Shown one piece after another: positions 54,083-62,570 of a stretch of 64,000 bases of DNA. The stretch's first letter is position 1, and every line of letters begins with the position of its first letter. This stretch comes from Thermogemmatispora tikiterensis (GTDB lineage: Bacteria > Chloroflexota > Ktedonobacteria > Ktedonobacterales > Ktedonobacteraceae). The DNA is taken from positions 4,662,885 through 4,726,884 of the forward strand of contig NZ_MCIF01000002.1 in NCBI RefSeq assembly GCF_003268475.1, written 5' to 3'. Under the pieces are notes generated by a model. That model saw only the letters and a program-made list of their open reading frames with translations, was not told the origin of the DNA and did not search any database. The translations under genes were made by a program, and so were the position numbers.

Positions 54083-54425
54083 GCCCACCGCCTTTCTGGG
54101 TGTACGCTCGTCTGACTGGCGGCTCTCACGGCTATCCTCCAAAAATAGAGTCCGATCATGATGGCGTGCGCTCCTCTCGACTCCTCACCCTTACGCTTGT
54201 CCTTGCTTCTTTGTGTGGTGTTTGTTCATCCAGATGTGTCCTGGAGAGGCTGTCTTTAGAACAGCGCTGGCTGGGGCAGACGGGCGCCACCTGCCGAGCT
54301 GCGCACGGCCTTCCTCCCTCTTACCAGCTTCTCCCATGCGGGGAGAGGAGTAAGCCCGCACCAGGGGAAGGGGAGAGGCGTGCGCAGCCGCACAAGCAAG
54401 CTCTCTCGTCTGCCCTCAGTCATGC

Positions 54426-54491
54426 AGTGTAGCTAGTCTGGCCCGGGAAATCACTACCACTTGCTTCCGACTTTCTCTTCCGCTCGCTTCC
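54426..54491 (-). promoter_or_regulatory. Shared catabolic promoter element, copy D
   Basis: Minus strand: GGAAGCGAGCGGAAGA, then GGAAGCAAGTGGTAGTGA, 19 bases, TACACT (54431-54426). It drives the BBE oxidase with a leader of about 340 bases. The gap 54083-54425 has a CAAGCAAGC stretch at 54393-54401 and no gene. Confidence 0.78.
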
Positions 54492-54650
54492 CGCGACTAA
54501 CTGAGCGCGGGGCGCCACCTGTGGCCCCGACGGTCAGCTCCCGCCCGAGGCAGTAGTAGCGAGCAGCGCCTGACGAAGAGCGGAGCCGGCTGCTCTGGCG
54601 GAGGGCACCGCCTGGCTGGCGATGACCCTGGTCGTGCGGCGTGCTCAACC

Positions 54651-54716
54651 GGAAGCGACCGGAAAGGAAAAACGGAAGCGAGTGGTAGTGATTTTGTCCT
54701 ACGCCTCCCCTACACT
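54651..54716 (+). promoter_or_regulatory. Shared catabolic promoter element, copy B
   Basis: GGAAGCGACCGGAAAG, then GGAAGCGAGTGGTAGTGA (54674-54691), 19 bases, TACACT (54711-54716). It drives the SDR-transporter-FAH unit with a leader of about 240 bases, and is divergent from copy D, 160 bases away. Confidence 0.8.
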
Positions 54717-54959
54717 GCAGGAAAGACAGAGTCACAGGCAGGTCACAGGTCCACAGGTCAGCAAGCGCAGTCCTCGACCGACGCCAGTCGGTGACCGCTC
54801 TGCCTGGCTCAGGGTAGTCGAGCCGCCTGCCCTGACCTGTCTGGCGGCCCGTCCGTCGCAGTCGGTGATGCTTGCTGCCTGGCGGTCCGCTGACCGACAG
54901 GGTCAGGCGTGTCGAGACAGCGAGCGGGCGAGCATGTGCCTGGAAGGAAGAGCGCAACG

Positions 54960-55721
54960 ATGAGTGGGCGACTTCAAGGAAAAGTAGCCATCATTACGGG
55001 AACAGCCAGCGGCCAGGGGCGCGTTGCAGCCCTGCGCTTTGCCGCCGAAGGCTGCAAAATTGTCGGCTGCGACCTGAACGTTGCAGGAGCCGAGGAGACC
55101 GTGCGCCTTGTACGCGAGGCCGGCGGAGAGATGGTCTCGCTACAGCCTTGCAACCTGAGCGATCCCGAGCAGGCCCAGCAAGTCGTAGAGCTGGCCGTCA
55201 AGACCTACGGCGGCTTCGACATCCTCTACAACAACGCCGGCACAGCCTGGATCGCGCCAATCGAGCAGATGACGACGCGCATGTGGCACGATACCCTGCG
55301 CAGCGAGCTAGATACCGTCTACTACATGTGTAAGGCCGCCTGGCCGCACCTCATTGCCCGTGGCGGCGGCTCCATCATCAACGTCGGCTCTGTCTCTGCC
55401 AAGTTCGGCAGCGAGGATGTCCCCGGTCTGGCTCATGCCGCCAGCAAAGGCGCCGTTATCGCCATGACGCGCCAGCTAGCCGCCGAGGGAGGCAAATACG
55501 GCATTCGGGCCAACACTATTTCGCCGGCCCTCATTCGCACACCACAAACCGAATGGGCGATCAGCTCCGGCGCTCTCGACGGCATCATGCGCAAGCTGAT
55601 GCTCAAGCGTATCGGTACGCCCGAGGACGTGGTTTTCTGCGCCATCTACCTGGCCTCCGACGAAGCCTCGTGGGTCACGGGGGCCGACTTCGCCGTCGAC
55701 GGTGGGGCCAGCGCGTTCTAG
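54960..55721 (+). CDS. Short-chain dehydrogenase/reductase
   Basis: 253 residues. Classical SDR: GKVAIITGTASGQGRVAALRFA (TGxxxGxG cofactor site), CDLN after beta2 indicating NAD preference, DILYNNAGTAW, INVGSVSAKFG with the catalytic Ser, MTRQLAAEGGKYGIRANTISPALIRT. The usual YxxxK reads HAASK: His replaces the catalytic Tyr (CAT instead of TAT), Lys kept. Relatives with His here exist as far as I recall, so activity is not excluded. ATG with GGAAGG ten bases upstream. First gene behind element copy B, 161 bases before the fused ATPase gene. Confidence 0.87.
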   Translation: MSGRLQGKVAIITGTASGQGRVAALRFAAEGCKIVGCDLNVAGAEETVRLVREAGGEMVSLQPCNLSDPEQAQQVVELAVKTYGGFDILYNNAGTAWIAPIEQMTTRMWHDTLRSELDTVYYMCKAAWPHLIARGGGSIINVGSVSAKFGSEDVPGLAHAASKGAVIAMTRQLAAEGGKYGIRANTISPALIRTPQTEWAISSGALDGIMRKLMLKRIGTPEDVVFCAIYLASDEASWVTGADFAVDGGASAF

Positions 55722-55882
55722 CCCCAGAGAGCGACCAGAGCGGCCCGCCTATCGGGCCAGCCTGAGTGAGCCGCAAAAGCAAACAGCCAGCCAGTCAGCA
55801 ATGGCGGATCGCCACGATCAGGCAGGCAGACCAGAATACCATCGAGCTAGACAGCAAGTAAGCTCAAAAGAGAGGGAGGGGC

Positions 55883-57592
55883 ATGATGCAAGCAGCTTCC
55901 ACTGTGGGAGGGGAACCGCAGCGGACCGATGAGGCCCCGCTGCTGGTGTTGCGTCATGTGACCAGGCGCTTCGGGGGCGTCACGGCCCTCAACGATATCA
56001 GCTTTGAAGTGCGCAGCGGCGAGCTGCTCGGCGTCATTGGACCCAATGGAGCGGGCAAAAGCACCCTCCTGAGCCTCATTTCTGGGGCCCAGCGCGTTAG
56101 CGAGGGGGAGATCCTCTTTGCCGGGCAGCGCCTCGATCGGCTGCCCGCGCACGCGATCGCCCGCCTCGGCATCGGGCGCGCCCATCAGATTCCCCGCCCC
56201 TTTGGGCGCATGACCGTTCTGCAGAACGTCTTGATCCCCGTGCATGCCCGGAAGAACGAGGCCCCGGGCCGGCGAAGCCTCAGCGACGATGCCGAGGAGA
56301 TCCTGCGCCTCTGCGGCCTGCTCGACCGCAAAGATCGTCAGGCCGGCTCTCTCACCCTCCTGGATCTCAAGCGCCTGGAACTGGCGCGCGCTCTGGCGCT
56401 GAAGCCACGGCTGCTGCTGCTGGACGAGGTGGCCGCCGGTCTGGTCGGCCAGGAGATCGAGGAGATCACCCGGCTGATCGCTTCTATCCATGCCCGTGGC
56501 GTCACCATTCTCCTCGTCGAACACGTCCAGGCTGTGGTCCGGTCCCTGGCCAGGCGCGTCATTGTGCTGGACTGGGGGCGCAAGATTGCCGAAGGGACGC
56601 CTGATGAGATCGCTCGCCATCCCGAAGTCATCGCTGTCTACCTGGGCAGCGAGCAAGGAGAGCAGCCGTCGACCCCGGCAGCGATCCACCAGGCTGTAGA
56701 CGAGCAGGCGGCGACAGGAGCCGAGGTGAACGCCAGCACTAGCAGCAGACATTCTCTCCCTTCTGCCCGAGCCATGTCGACAGCGGCGGTTCGGCCTTCC
56801 CCGCCGCCGCTGCTCGACGTGCAGAACCTCAGCGTCGACTACGGTAAGCTGCGCGCTCTGCGCTCCCTGGACTTCAGTGTTGGGGAGGGTGAAATTGTGG
56901 CGGTCGTGGGAGCCAACGGAGCCGGCAAAACCACCCTGACCCAGGCGATCAGTGGCCTGGTGCCCGTCAGCGAGGGCCGCGTCCTCTTTGCTGGCCGGGA
57001 GATTACACGCGTGCCGGCCCACCAGCGCGCTCGCCTGGGAATCGCCCTCTGTCACGAGGGAAGGCGGCTCTTCCGCGAGCAGACGGTCCGCGAGAACCTG
57101 GAGCTGGGAGCCGCCTATGCCACCCGCGGGGCAACCACCACCTTCGCTCAGCGCCTGGAGCGCGTCTACGACCTCTTTCCGGTGCTGCGCGAGCGCGCGA
57201 GCAGCCAGGCTGGACGCCTCTCAGGCGGGCAGCAGCAGATGGTCGCCATCGGGCGGGCGCTGATGGCGGAGCCGCGTCTGCTCCTGCTTGATGAGCTATC
57301 GCTGGGCCTGGCGCCAGCGGTCGTCGACCAGCTCTTCGCGGCCCTGCCACGAATCCTGGCCTGGGGGATCAGCGTCGTTCTCATCGAGCAGCATATCCAG
57401 CGCTCGCTGGCAGTGGCCGACCGTGTCTACGTTCTGGAGCGGGGACGCGTCGTCTTCTGCGGTACGCCGGACCAGGTGCGCGCCCACCCGGCGCTGCAGC
57501 AAGCCTATCTGGGCGTCGCGGCGGCCCCTGCCACCCCTGCCGACTCGCCGGCAGTCAGCGAGCAAGAACAGCATCCCGTCTCGGGAACCTGA
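55883..57592 (+). CDS. Fused LivG-LivF ABC transporter ATPase
   Basis: 569 residues containing two complete ABC ATPases in one chain. First (LivG-like, 20-255): Walker A GPNGAGKST, HQIPRPFGRMTVLQNV, signature region LTLLDLKRLELARAL, Walker B LLLLDEVAAGL. Linker of about 55 residues (Ala/Ser/Pro). Second (LivF-like, 312-545): Walker A GANGAGKTT, HEGRRLFREQTVRENL, signature LSGGQQQMVAIGRAL, Walker B LLLLDELSLGLAP. In the family these are normally separate subunits of a branched-chain-amino-acid-type importer. It powers the permease pair encoded downstream. Confidence 0.9.
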   Translation: MMQAASTVGGEPQRTDEAPLLVLRHVTRRFGGVTALNDISFEVRSGELLGVIGPNGAGKSTLLSLISGAQRVSEGEILFAGQRLDRLPAHAIARLGIGRAHQIPRPFGRMTVLQNVLIPVHARKNEAPGRRSLSDDAEEILRLCGLLDRKDRQAGSLTLLDLKRLELARALALKPRLLLLDEVAAGLVGQEIEEITRLIASIHARGVTILLVEHVQAVVRSLARRVIVLDWGRKIAEGTPDEIARHPEVIAVYLGSEQGEQPSTPAAIHQAVDEQAATGAEVNASTSSRHSLPSARAMSTAAVRPSPPPLLDVQNLSVDYGKLRALRSLDFSVGEGEIVAVVGANGAGKTTLTQAISGLVPVSEGRVLFAGREITRVPAHQRARLGIALCHEGRRLFREQTVRENLELGAAYATRGATTTFAQRLERVYDLFPVLRERASSQAGRLSGGQQQMVAIGRALMAEPRLLLLDELSLGLAPAVVDQLFAALPRILAWGISVVLIEQHIQRSLAVADRVYVLERGRVVFCGTPDQVRAHPALQQAYLGVAAAPATPADSPAVSEQEQHPVSGT

Positions 57593-57761
57593 GCCAGACC
57601 ACGCCCGGCAGGCCATGCTGCGCCTGCTTTGGCTCTCCAAGAGCATCGGCAACAGACGAACGCACGAGCAAACGAGCGCCCACGCGAGCAGAGAAGGTCG
57701 CCAGCGTTCAGTGGCGAACGTCTCCGGTCGAGAGACAGACACTGCAGAGGAGGAGAAGTAC

Positions 57762-58976
57762 ATGAGCACAGTCTCTAAGGCAGCGCGGTCCTTATTTCTG
57801 ATGGCCATGCTGGCCCTGAGCATGGTCGCCTGTGGTGGCACGGGCGGCTCCGGCAACCAGACAATTGTGATTGGGGCAACGCTGCCCTTAACGGGATCTC
57901 TGGCCGCTGTCGGCGTCCTGCTGAAGGCCGGCTATCAGGCCGCCGTCGACGATATCAATGCCGCCGGGGGACTGGAGGTCAACGGGCAAAAGTATCACGT
58001 CAACCTGATCATTCTCGATAACACCTCCGATCCCAATACCGCCAGCAACCAGGCGACAACCCTCTATTTGCAGAATAACGCCGTGGCTCTCCTGGGGCCA
58101 TTCACGCCGCCGCTGGTCATCCCGGTCTCGCAGGTGGCCGAGCGCGTCAAGCGCCCGCTGATTTCGACCACGGCCCCCATCGAGGCCTGGCTCTCGGCTC
58201 GCCCCTCTGGCTGGCAATATTCCTGGGATGTCTTCTTCGATGAGAAGCAGCAGACCAGTATGAGCTTCCAGGTGGCTAACATGGTGAAGACGAACAAGCG
58301 CGTGGCCCTCTTCACCGATAACGAGGAGGACGGGGTGACGATGGGCAAGCTCTGGACCGAGGAGGCGCCGCAGTTCGGCTATACCATTGCCTATCGGGCG
58401 ATTTTCCCCGTCGGCACCACCAATTTCTCTAGCCAGATCGCTGCTGCCAAGGCCGCCAACGCCGAGGTGCTGATTACCCAGATGACGCCGCCCGATGCGA
58501 TGGCCCTCTGGAAGCAGATGAAGGCCCTGGGCTACCATCCGATTGTGGCCGAGAGCGAGAAAGGATCGTCGACCACTACCTGGATGCAGGCCCTGGGCAA
58601 CGTCGGCGAGGGCGCCCTCATTGCCAACTTCTGGTCGCGCTCCTTTACCTATCCAGGCAGCCAGGAATTGGCGGCGCGGGCCGAGAAGGCCGGCATCAAG
58701 GCTACCATCGAGCAGGCCGGCTACATCATGGGCTACTCGATCACTGAGGTGCTCTTCGATGCCATCAAGCGCGCCGGCTCAACCGATCCCGATGCCATTA
58801 ACCGGGCCATCGGCCAGACCAACAAGACCTATCCGGTTGGCCCGATCCACTTCGGCAGCAACCACGCCGATCCCGTGCAGGCCATTATGCTCCAATGGCA
58901 GAATGGTGACACGGTCCAGGTCTATCCACCGGTCTCGGGTGTAAGCCTGGAGGCGCCCGCCAAAGGTCTGGCCTGA
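57762..58976 (+). CDS. Substrate-binding lipoprotein of a branched-chain-type ABC importer (LivJ/LivK-like)
   Basis: 404 residues. Lipoprotein signal with Cys after LALSMVA; mature part is a Peripla_BP_6 (type I) binding protein: VIGATLPLTGSLAAVG, NAAGGLEVNGQKYHVNLIILDN, GPFTPPLVIPVSQVAER, RVALFTDNEEDG. In related clusters such proteins bind aromatic acids, amides or urea as often as amino acids; here an aromatic or ring compound is likely (inference). AGAGGAGGAG precedes the ATG at 57762. It lies 169 bases behind the ATPase gene. Confidence 0.9.
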   Translation: MSTVSKAARSLFLMAMLALSMVACGGTGGSGNQTIVIGATLPLTGSLAAVGVLLKAGYQAAVDDINAAGGLEVNGQKYHVNLIILDNTSDPNTASNQATTLYLQNNAVALLGPFTPPLVIPVSQVAERVKRPLISTTAPIEAWLSARPSGWQYSWDVFFDEKQQTSMSFQVANMVKTNKRVALFTDNEEDGVTMGKLWTEEAPQFGYTIAYRAIFPVGTTNFSSQIAAAKAANAEVLITQMTPPDAMALWKQMKALGYHPIVAESEKGSSTTTWMQALGNVGEGALIANFWSRSFTYPGSQELAARAEKAGIKATIEQAGYIMGYSITEVLFDAIKRAGSTDPDAINRAIGQTNKTYPVGPIHFGSNHADPVQAIMLQWQNGDTVQVYPPVSGVSLEAPAKGLA

Positions 58977-59200
58977 GCAGACCACGTCAGACGACCGACC
59001 GGCGGACGAACGCGCGGACGCGGCGAGTGAGCCTGAGCAGATGCGCCCACAGTGCTCTGTTGCCTTACCATTGAGTTGTGCGAAGGTCAGCGGGGCCGGG
59101 CCTGATCGAGCCTGATCAAGCCTGGTCCCGTCTGCCGCCGCTGTGATGCTGCTCCATGCCGTGCCGCTCGCTGTTTGTAGAGGGAAGGAGAGGGACCCCT

Positions 59201-60070
59201 ATGTTGTTCTACCATCTGATCGATGGCTTTTTTCTGGGCGGCCTCTACGTGACCATCGCCCTGGGGCTGACGCTGGTCTTTGGCGTCATGAATACCGTCA
59301 ATCTGGCTCAAGGCGAGGTCCTGATCGGCTCCGCCTACCTCACCTATACGCTATCAAGCCTCACCCATCTGGACCCGCTGCTCTGCCTGCTGCTGGTGGC
59401 CCCCATCATGTTTGTCATCGGCTACCTGGTGCAGCGCCTCCTGCTCAATCCGCTCATTCCCCGCGGACAGGAGACCCTGCTGGTGGCGACTTTCGGCCTG
59501 CTGCTGGTGGCCGAGACACTGTTTGGGCTGATCTATGGCAATAACACGCTCTCGTTGAGCGCTTCCTATACCCTGACGGGCCTCAACATCTTTGGCGATA
59601 CCGTGCGCACTGTCTACGTGATCGCCCTGGTGGCCGCCCTGCTCCTGGTGGTGGGAACCCATCTGCTGCTGAGCTACCTGCCGCTGGGGAAGGCTATTCG
59701 GGCGGCGGCGGAAGATCCAGGGGCGGCGGCCTCCATTGGCATCAATGTGCCGCTGGTCTATGGGATCACCTTCGGCCTGGCGGCGGCTATTTCTGCCGTG
59801 GGCGGCACGCTGATCGGCCTCTCCTTTGGCTTTGGCCCAACTACCGGCTCTAGCTGGTTGCTACGTAGCTTTACGGTGATCGTGCTGGGCGGCATGGGAT
59901 CGCTGTGGGGCACACTCCTCGGCGGCCTGCTCATTGGCGTGCTGGAGGAGGTGGCCGCCAGCATTGTCGGTCCGCAGTTTCGCGATTTGATTGTCTTCGC
60001 CTTCCTGGTGATTGTCTTGATTGTGCGGCCCGAGGGCTTCTTTGGTCAGCGCGTGGGGGTGGCCAAATGA
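59201..60070 (+). CDS. LivH-type ABC permease
   Basis: 289 residues, eight hydrophobic segments: FFLGGLYVTIALGLTLVFGVMNTVNLAQGE at the start is the LivH signature; KAIRAAAEDPGAAASIGINV is the cytoplasmic coupling loop; LGGMGSLWGTLLGGLLIGVLEE closes the fold. Inner-membrane half of the importer. The ATG at 59201 has AAGGAG upstream; the 225-base gap behind the binding-protein gene holds nothing seen. Its stop overlaps the livM start (ATGA). Confidence 0.92.
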   Translation: MLFYHLIDGFFLGGLYVTIALGLTLVFGVMNTVNLAQGEVLIGSAYLTYTLSSLTHLDPLLCLLLVAPIMFVIGYLVQRLLLNPLIPRGQETLLVATFGLLLVAETLFGLIYGNNTLSLSASYTLTGLNIFGDTVRTVYVIALVAALLLVVGTHLLLSYLPLGKAIRAAAEDPGAAASIGINVPLVYGITFGLAAAISAVGGTLIGLSFGFGPTTGSSWLLRSFTVIVLGGMGSLWGTLLGGLLIGVLEEVAASIVGPQFRDLIVFAFLVIVLIVRPEGFFGQRVGVAK

Positions 60071-61149
60071 AGACGCAACCCGCTTCCTCCGACCAGCTTG
60101 CTCCGTCTGTCGCCAGACGCCAGCCCCTGCGCCACCTGGCTCCCTGGCTTGGCTGGAGCGTGCTGGGGGTGCTGGTCCTCCTGGCGGCCCTGGGACCACT
60201 CTACTTGAGCGCTTTCGATCTGGTGCTGGCCTTTACGCTCTTCAACTATATGACGATGGCCCAGTCCTGGAACCTGTTGGGCGGCTACGGCGGTCAGTTC
60301 TCGCTGGGCCACTCGCTCTTTGTGGGGGCCGGCTCCTATACTATTGCCGTGCTGCTGCTGCACACCGGGCTGCCGCTGCTGCTGGATCTCGTGCTGAGCG
60401 GCCTGCTGGCGGCGGCTCTGGCAACGCTGGCGGCCCTCTTGCTGATGCGCCTGCGCGAGGCCTATTTCTCGATCGGCTCGCTCGGGCTGGCGATGGCCGC
60501 CCTGACCTGGATGCTCAACTGGTCCTTCACCGGCGCCACCAGCGGCCTCAATCTGCCACCCGCTGCGACCCTGGACTATTCCACGCTCTACTATCTGGCC
60601 CTCGGCTTGCTGGTCGCGACCACCCTGACCATCGTGCTGCTGGTGCGCAGTCCCTTCGGCCTGCGTCTGATGGCCATCCGTGACGATCAGGAGGCCGCCG
60701 CCGAGCTGGGGGTCAATAGTTTCCCGGTGAAGCTGGTGACCTTTGCTATCAGTGCCTTTTTTGTCGGGCTGGCTGGCGGGCTGATCGCCCTCAACAAGCT
60801 GGAGATCGAGCCGGACTCGGCCTTCAGCATGAACTGGGTGATTACGATGATCATTATTACGATCATCGGCGGCATCGCTACCTCAACGGGGCCACTAGTG
60901 GGAGCGGTCGTCTTCTTTACCTTGCAGCAGGTGCTGCAGAATTCGCAGGCCCTCAGCAGCCTGCTGACTGGTCTGCTGCTGATCCTGATTATTCGCCTGG
61001 CACCCGAAGGACTCTGGCCACTGGCCCTCAAGCTCGGGCGCCGCCTGGGCGAGATCTTCGTGAGCCGCTTCGCCCACAGCAAGCAGGCTGTGACCGCCCT
61101 GGGCGCCCAGGAGGCCGTCGGAGGACGGTCAAGGCTGGGCGAGGGCTAG
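60067..61149 (+). CDS. LivM-type ABC permease
   Basis: 360 residues, about nine hydrophobic segments: NYMTMAQSWNLLGGYGGQFSLGHSLFVGAGSY, GLRLMAIRDDQEAAAELGVN coupling loop, MIIITIIGGIATSTGPLVGAVVFFTLQQVL, RLAPEGLWPL end. Partner of LivH. Translationally coupled to it by ATGA overlap. The last 35 residues are a polar tail. Confidence 0.92.
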   Translation: MKTQPASSDQLAPSVARRQPLRHLAPWLGWSVLGVLVLLAALGPLYLSAFDLVLAFTLFNYMTMAQSWNLLGGYGGQFSLGHSLFVGAGSYTIAVLLLHTGLPLLLDLVLSGLLAAALATLAALLLMRLREAYFSIGSLGLAMAALTWMLNWSFTGATSGLNLPPAATLDYSTLYYLALGLLVATTLTIVLLVRSPFGLRLMAIRDDQEAAAELGVNSFPVKLVTFAISAFFVGLAGGLIALNKLEIEPDSAFSMNWVITMIIITIIGGIATSTGPLVGAVVFFTLQQVLQNSQALSSLLTGLLLILIIRLAPEGLWPLALKLGRRLGEIFVSRFAHSKQAVTALGAQEAVGGRSRLGEG

Positions 61150-61225
61150 CCTGACTGGCTGTCTGGTTGGCGCAGCGGGTGCGGATTCAATCAGGCCAAG
61201 AGAGATAGAGAGGAGAGAGGTCGTC

Positions 61226-62227
61226 GTGAAATTCGCTCGTATTGCTGTCACTGGTGTTGATGGAGAGGAGGCGCGCCTGGTCGTGGTGCAGCCAGAGGCC
61301 CAGCGCGTCATCGATCTGGCCACGGCCTGGCGCCTGCGGCTCGAAAGGCGGGGAGCCACGCGCGAAGCGGCGCGCCGCCTGGCCGCAGCGCTCTTTCCGG
61401 CCAGCATGAGCGCTGCCATTGCCCTGGGCGAGACCTTTCGCGAGGCGGCTGCCGAGGCGAGCGCCGCCCCAGCGGAGGAGGCCGTGCACCCCCTGGAAAG
61501 CGTGCGCTGGCTGCCGCCCCTCGATCCTCCCACGATTCGCGACTTTACTGCCTTTGAGCAGCACGTGCGCAATATGGCTGCGCGCCAGGGAGGAAGCGTC
61601 TTCCCAGAATTTTACCAGCGCCCACCGTACTTTAAGATTAATCCCCTGACCATCGTGGCCCCCGAGGCCGAGGTACCCTGGCCGCACTACACTCACCACC
61701 TGGACTACGAGCTGGAAATCGGACTGGTCATCGGCAGGCAGGGCCGCAATGTCTCCCCCGAGGAGGCCCGGAGCCTGCTCTTCGGGGTCACCATCCTGAA
61801 CGATTTCAGTGCGCGCGATGTCCAGGGACCCGAGATGAGCAGCGGCTTTGGTCCGGCCAAGGGCAAAGACTTCGCGACTGCGCTCGGCCCCTGGATTGCG
61901 ACCTGCGATGAGCTTGATCTCGACGACCTGACGATGGTGGCGCGCGTCAATGGAGAGGAGTGGTCGCGCGGCTCAAGCGCTAGCCTGACCTGGAAGGTCG
62001 AGGAGCTGGTGGCTTACGCCGCCTGCGGTGAGACCCTCTGGCCGGGCGAGCTACTCGGCTCGGGCACCGTCGGCACAGGGAGCGGCGCCGAGCATGGGCG
62101 CTCTCTGCAACCGGGAGCCGTGGTCGAGCTGGAGATCGGCGGCCTGGGCGTGTTGCGCAATCGCATCGGCCAGCCCGAGCCACCCGGCTGGCTCCCGCAG
62201 CCACGCCGCTCCTCCGCTACGTACTGA
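61226..62227 (+). CDS. Fumarylacetoacetate hydrolase (FAH) family protein 2
   Basis: 333 residues. FAH-type: RDFTAFEQHVRNMA, PEFYQRPPYFKINPLTIV, YELEIGLVIGRQGRNV with the metal Glu pair, GVTILNDFSARDVQ with a metal Asp, GKDFATALGPWIATCDEL, and WPGELLGSGTVGTGSG. The block order is closer to fumarylacetoacetase-like 2-keto-hydratases than protein 1, so the two probably work on different intermediates. GTG start with GGAGAGAGG nearby. Last gene of the transporter unit, 76 bases behind livM. Confidence 0.88.
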   Translation: MKFARIAVTGVDGEEARLVVVQPEAQRVIDLATAWRLRLERRGATREAARRLAAALFPASMSAAIALGETFREAAAEASAAPAEEAVHPLESVRWLPPLDPPTIRDFTAFEQHVRNMAARQGGSVFPEFYQRPPYFKINPLTIVAPEAEVPWPHYTHHLDYELEIGLVIGRQGRNVSPEEARSLLFGVTILNDFSARDVQGPEMSSGFGPAKGKDFATALGPWIATCDELDLDDLTMVARVNGEEWSRGSSASLTWKVEELVAYAACGETLWPGELLGSGTVGTGSGAEHGRSLQPGAVVELEIGGLGVLRNRIGQPEPPGWLPQPRRSSATY

Positions 62228-62478
62228 GGACCCGGCGCGCACGTCTCTCCGCTTAGCAGACGGGAAGGTCGTGAGCGGGCGGCTCTGCTTCTGCCCCTAC
62301 CTCTGCGTTCGCTGTCAGTCAGTGCGTTCTGCGTTCCGTCCCTTGCGCGCTGCCTGCGGCGTGCCGTCCCCTGCCACGGCCTTCCCCTTTTCTTTTCCTG
62401 GCTCGGCATGAGCTTCTTCCCCCTCGATGCCCTCAGCCACGGTGCTGCAGTCCCTGCTGCTGGCTGATATGCGGCGGC

Positions 62479-62527
62479 TTGACAAGGTGGTCGCTGGTCA
62501 GTTATACTCTATCCAGTATTCTGGATA
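62479..62527 (+). promoter_or_regulatory. Promoter and palindromic operator of the YhfZ-type gene
   Basis: TTGACA (62479-62484), 18 bases, TATACT (62503-62508). Directly after it, TATCCAG-tatt-CTGGATA (62510-62527) is a perfect 7-bp-arm palindrome at the likely transcription start, ideal for autoregulation by the GntR-type protein encoded next. The preceding 62228-62478 shows no gene. Confidence 0.72.
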
Positions 62528-62570
62528 TTGAGCGAGCAAGGTGAGCAGAGCGAAGGAGAGCGCCAGCGCG

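Noticed and set aside
55847..57055. 402-residue minus-strand frame opposite the fused ATPase
   Set aside because: Antisense shadow of two ABC ATPase domains.
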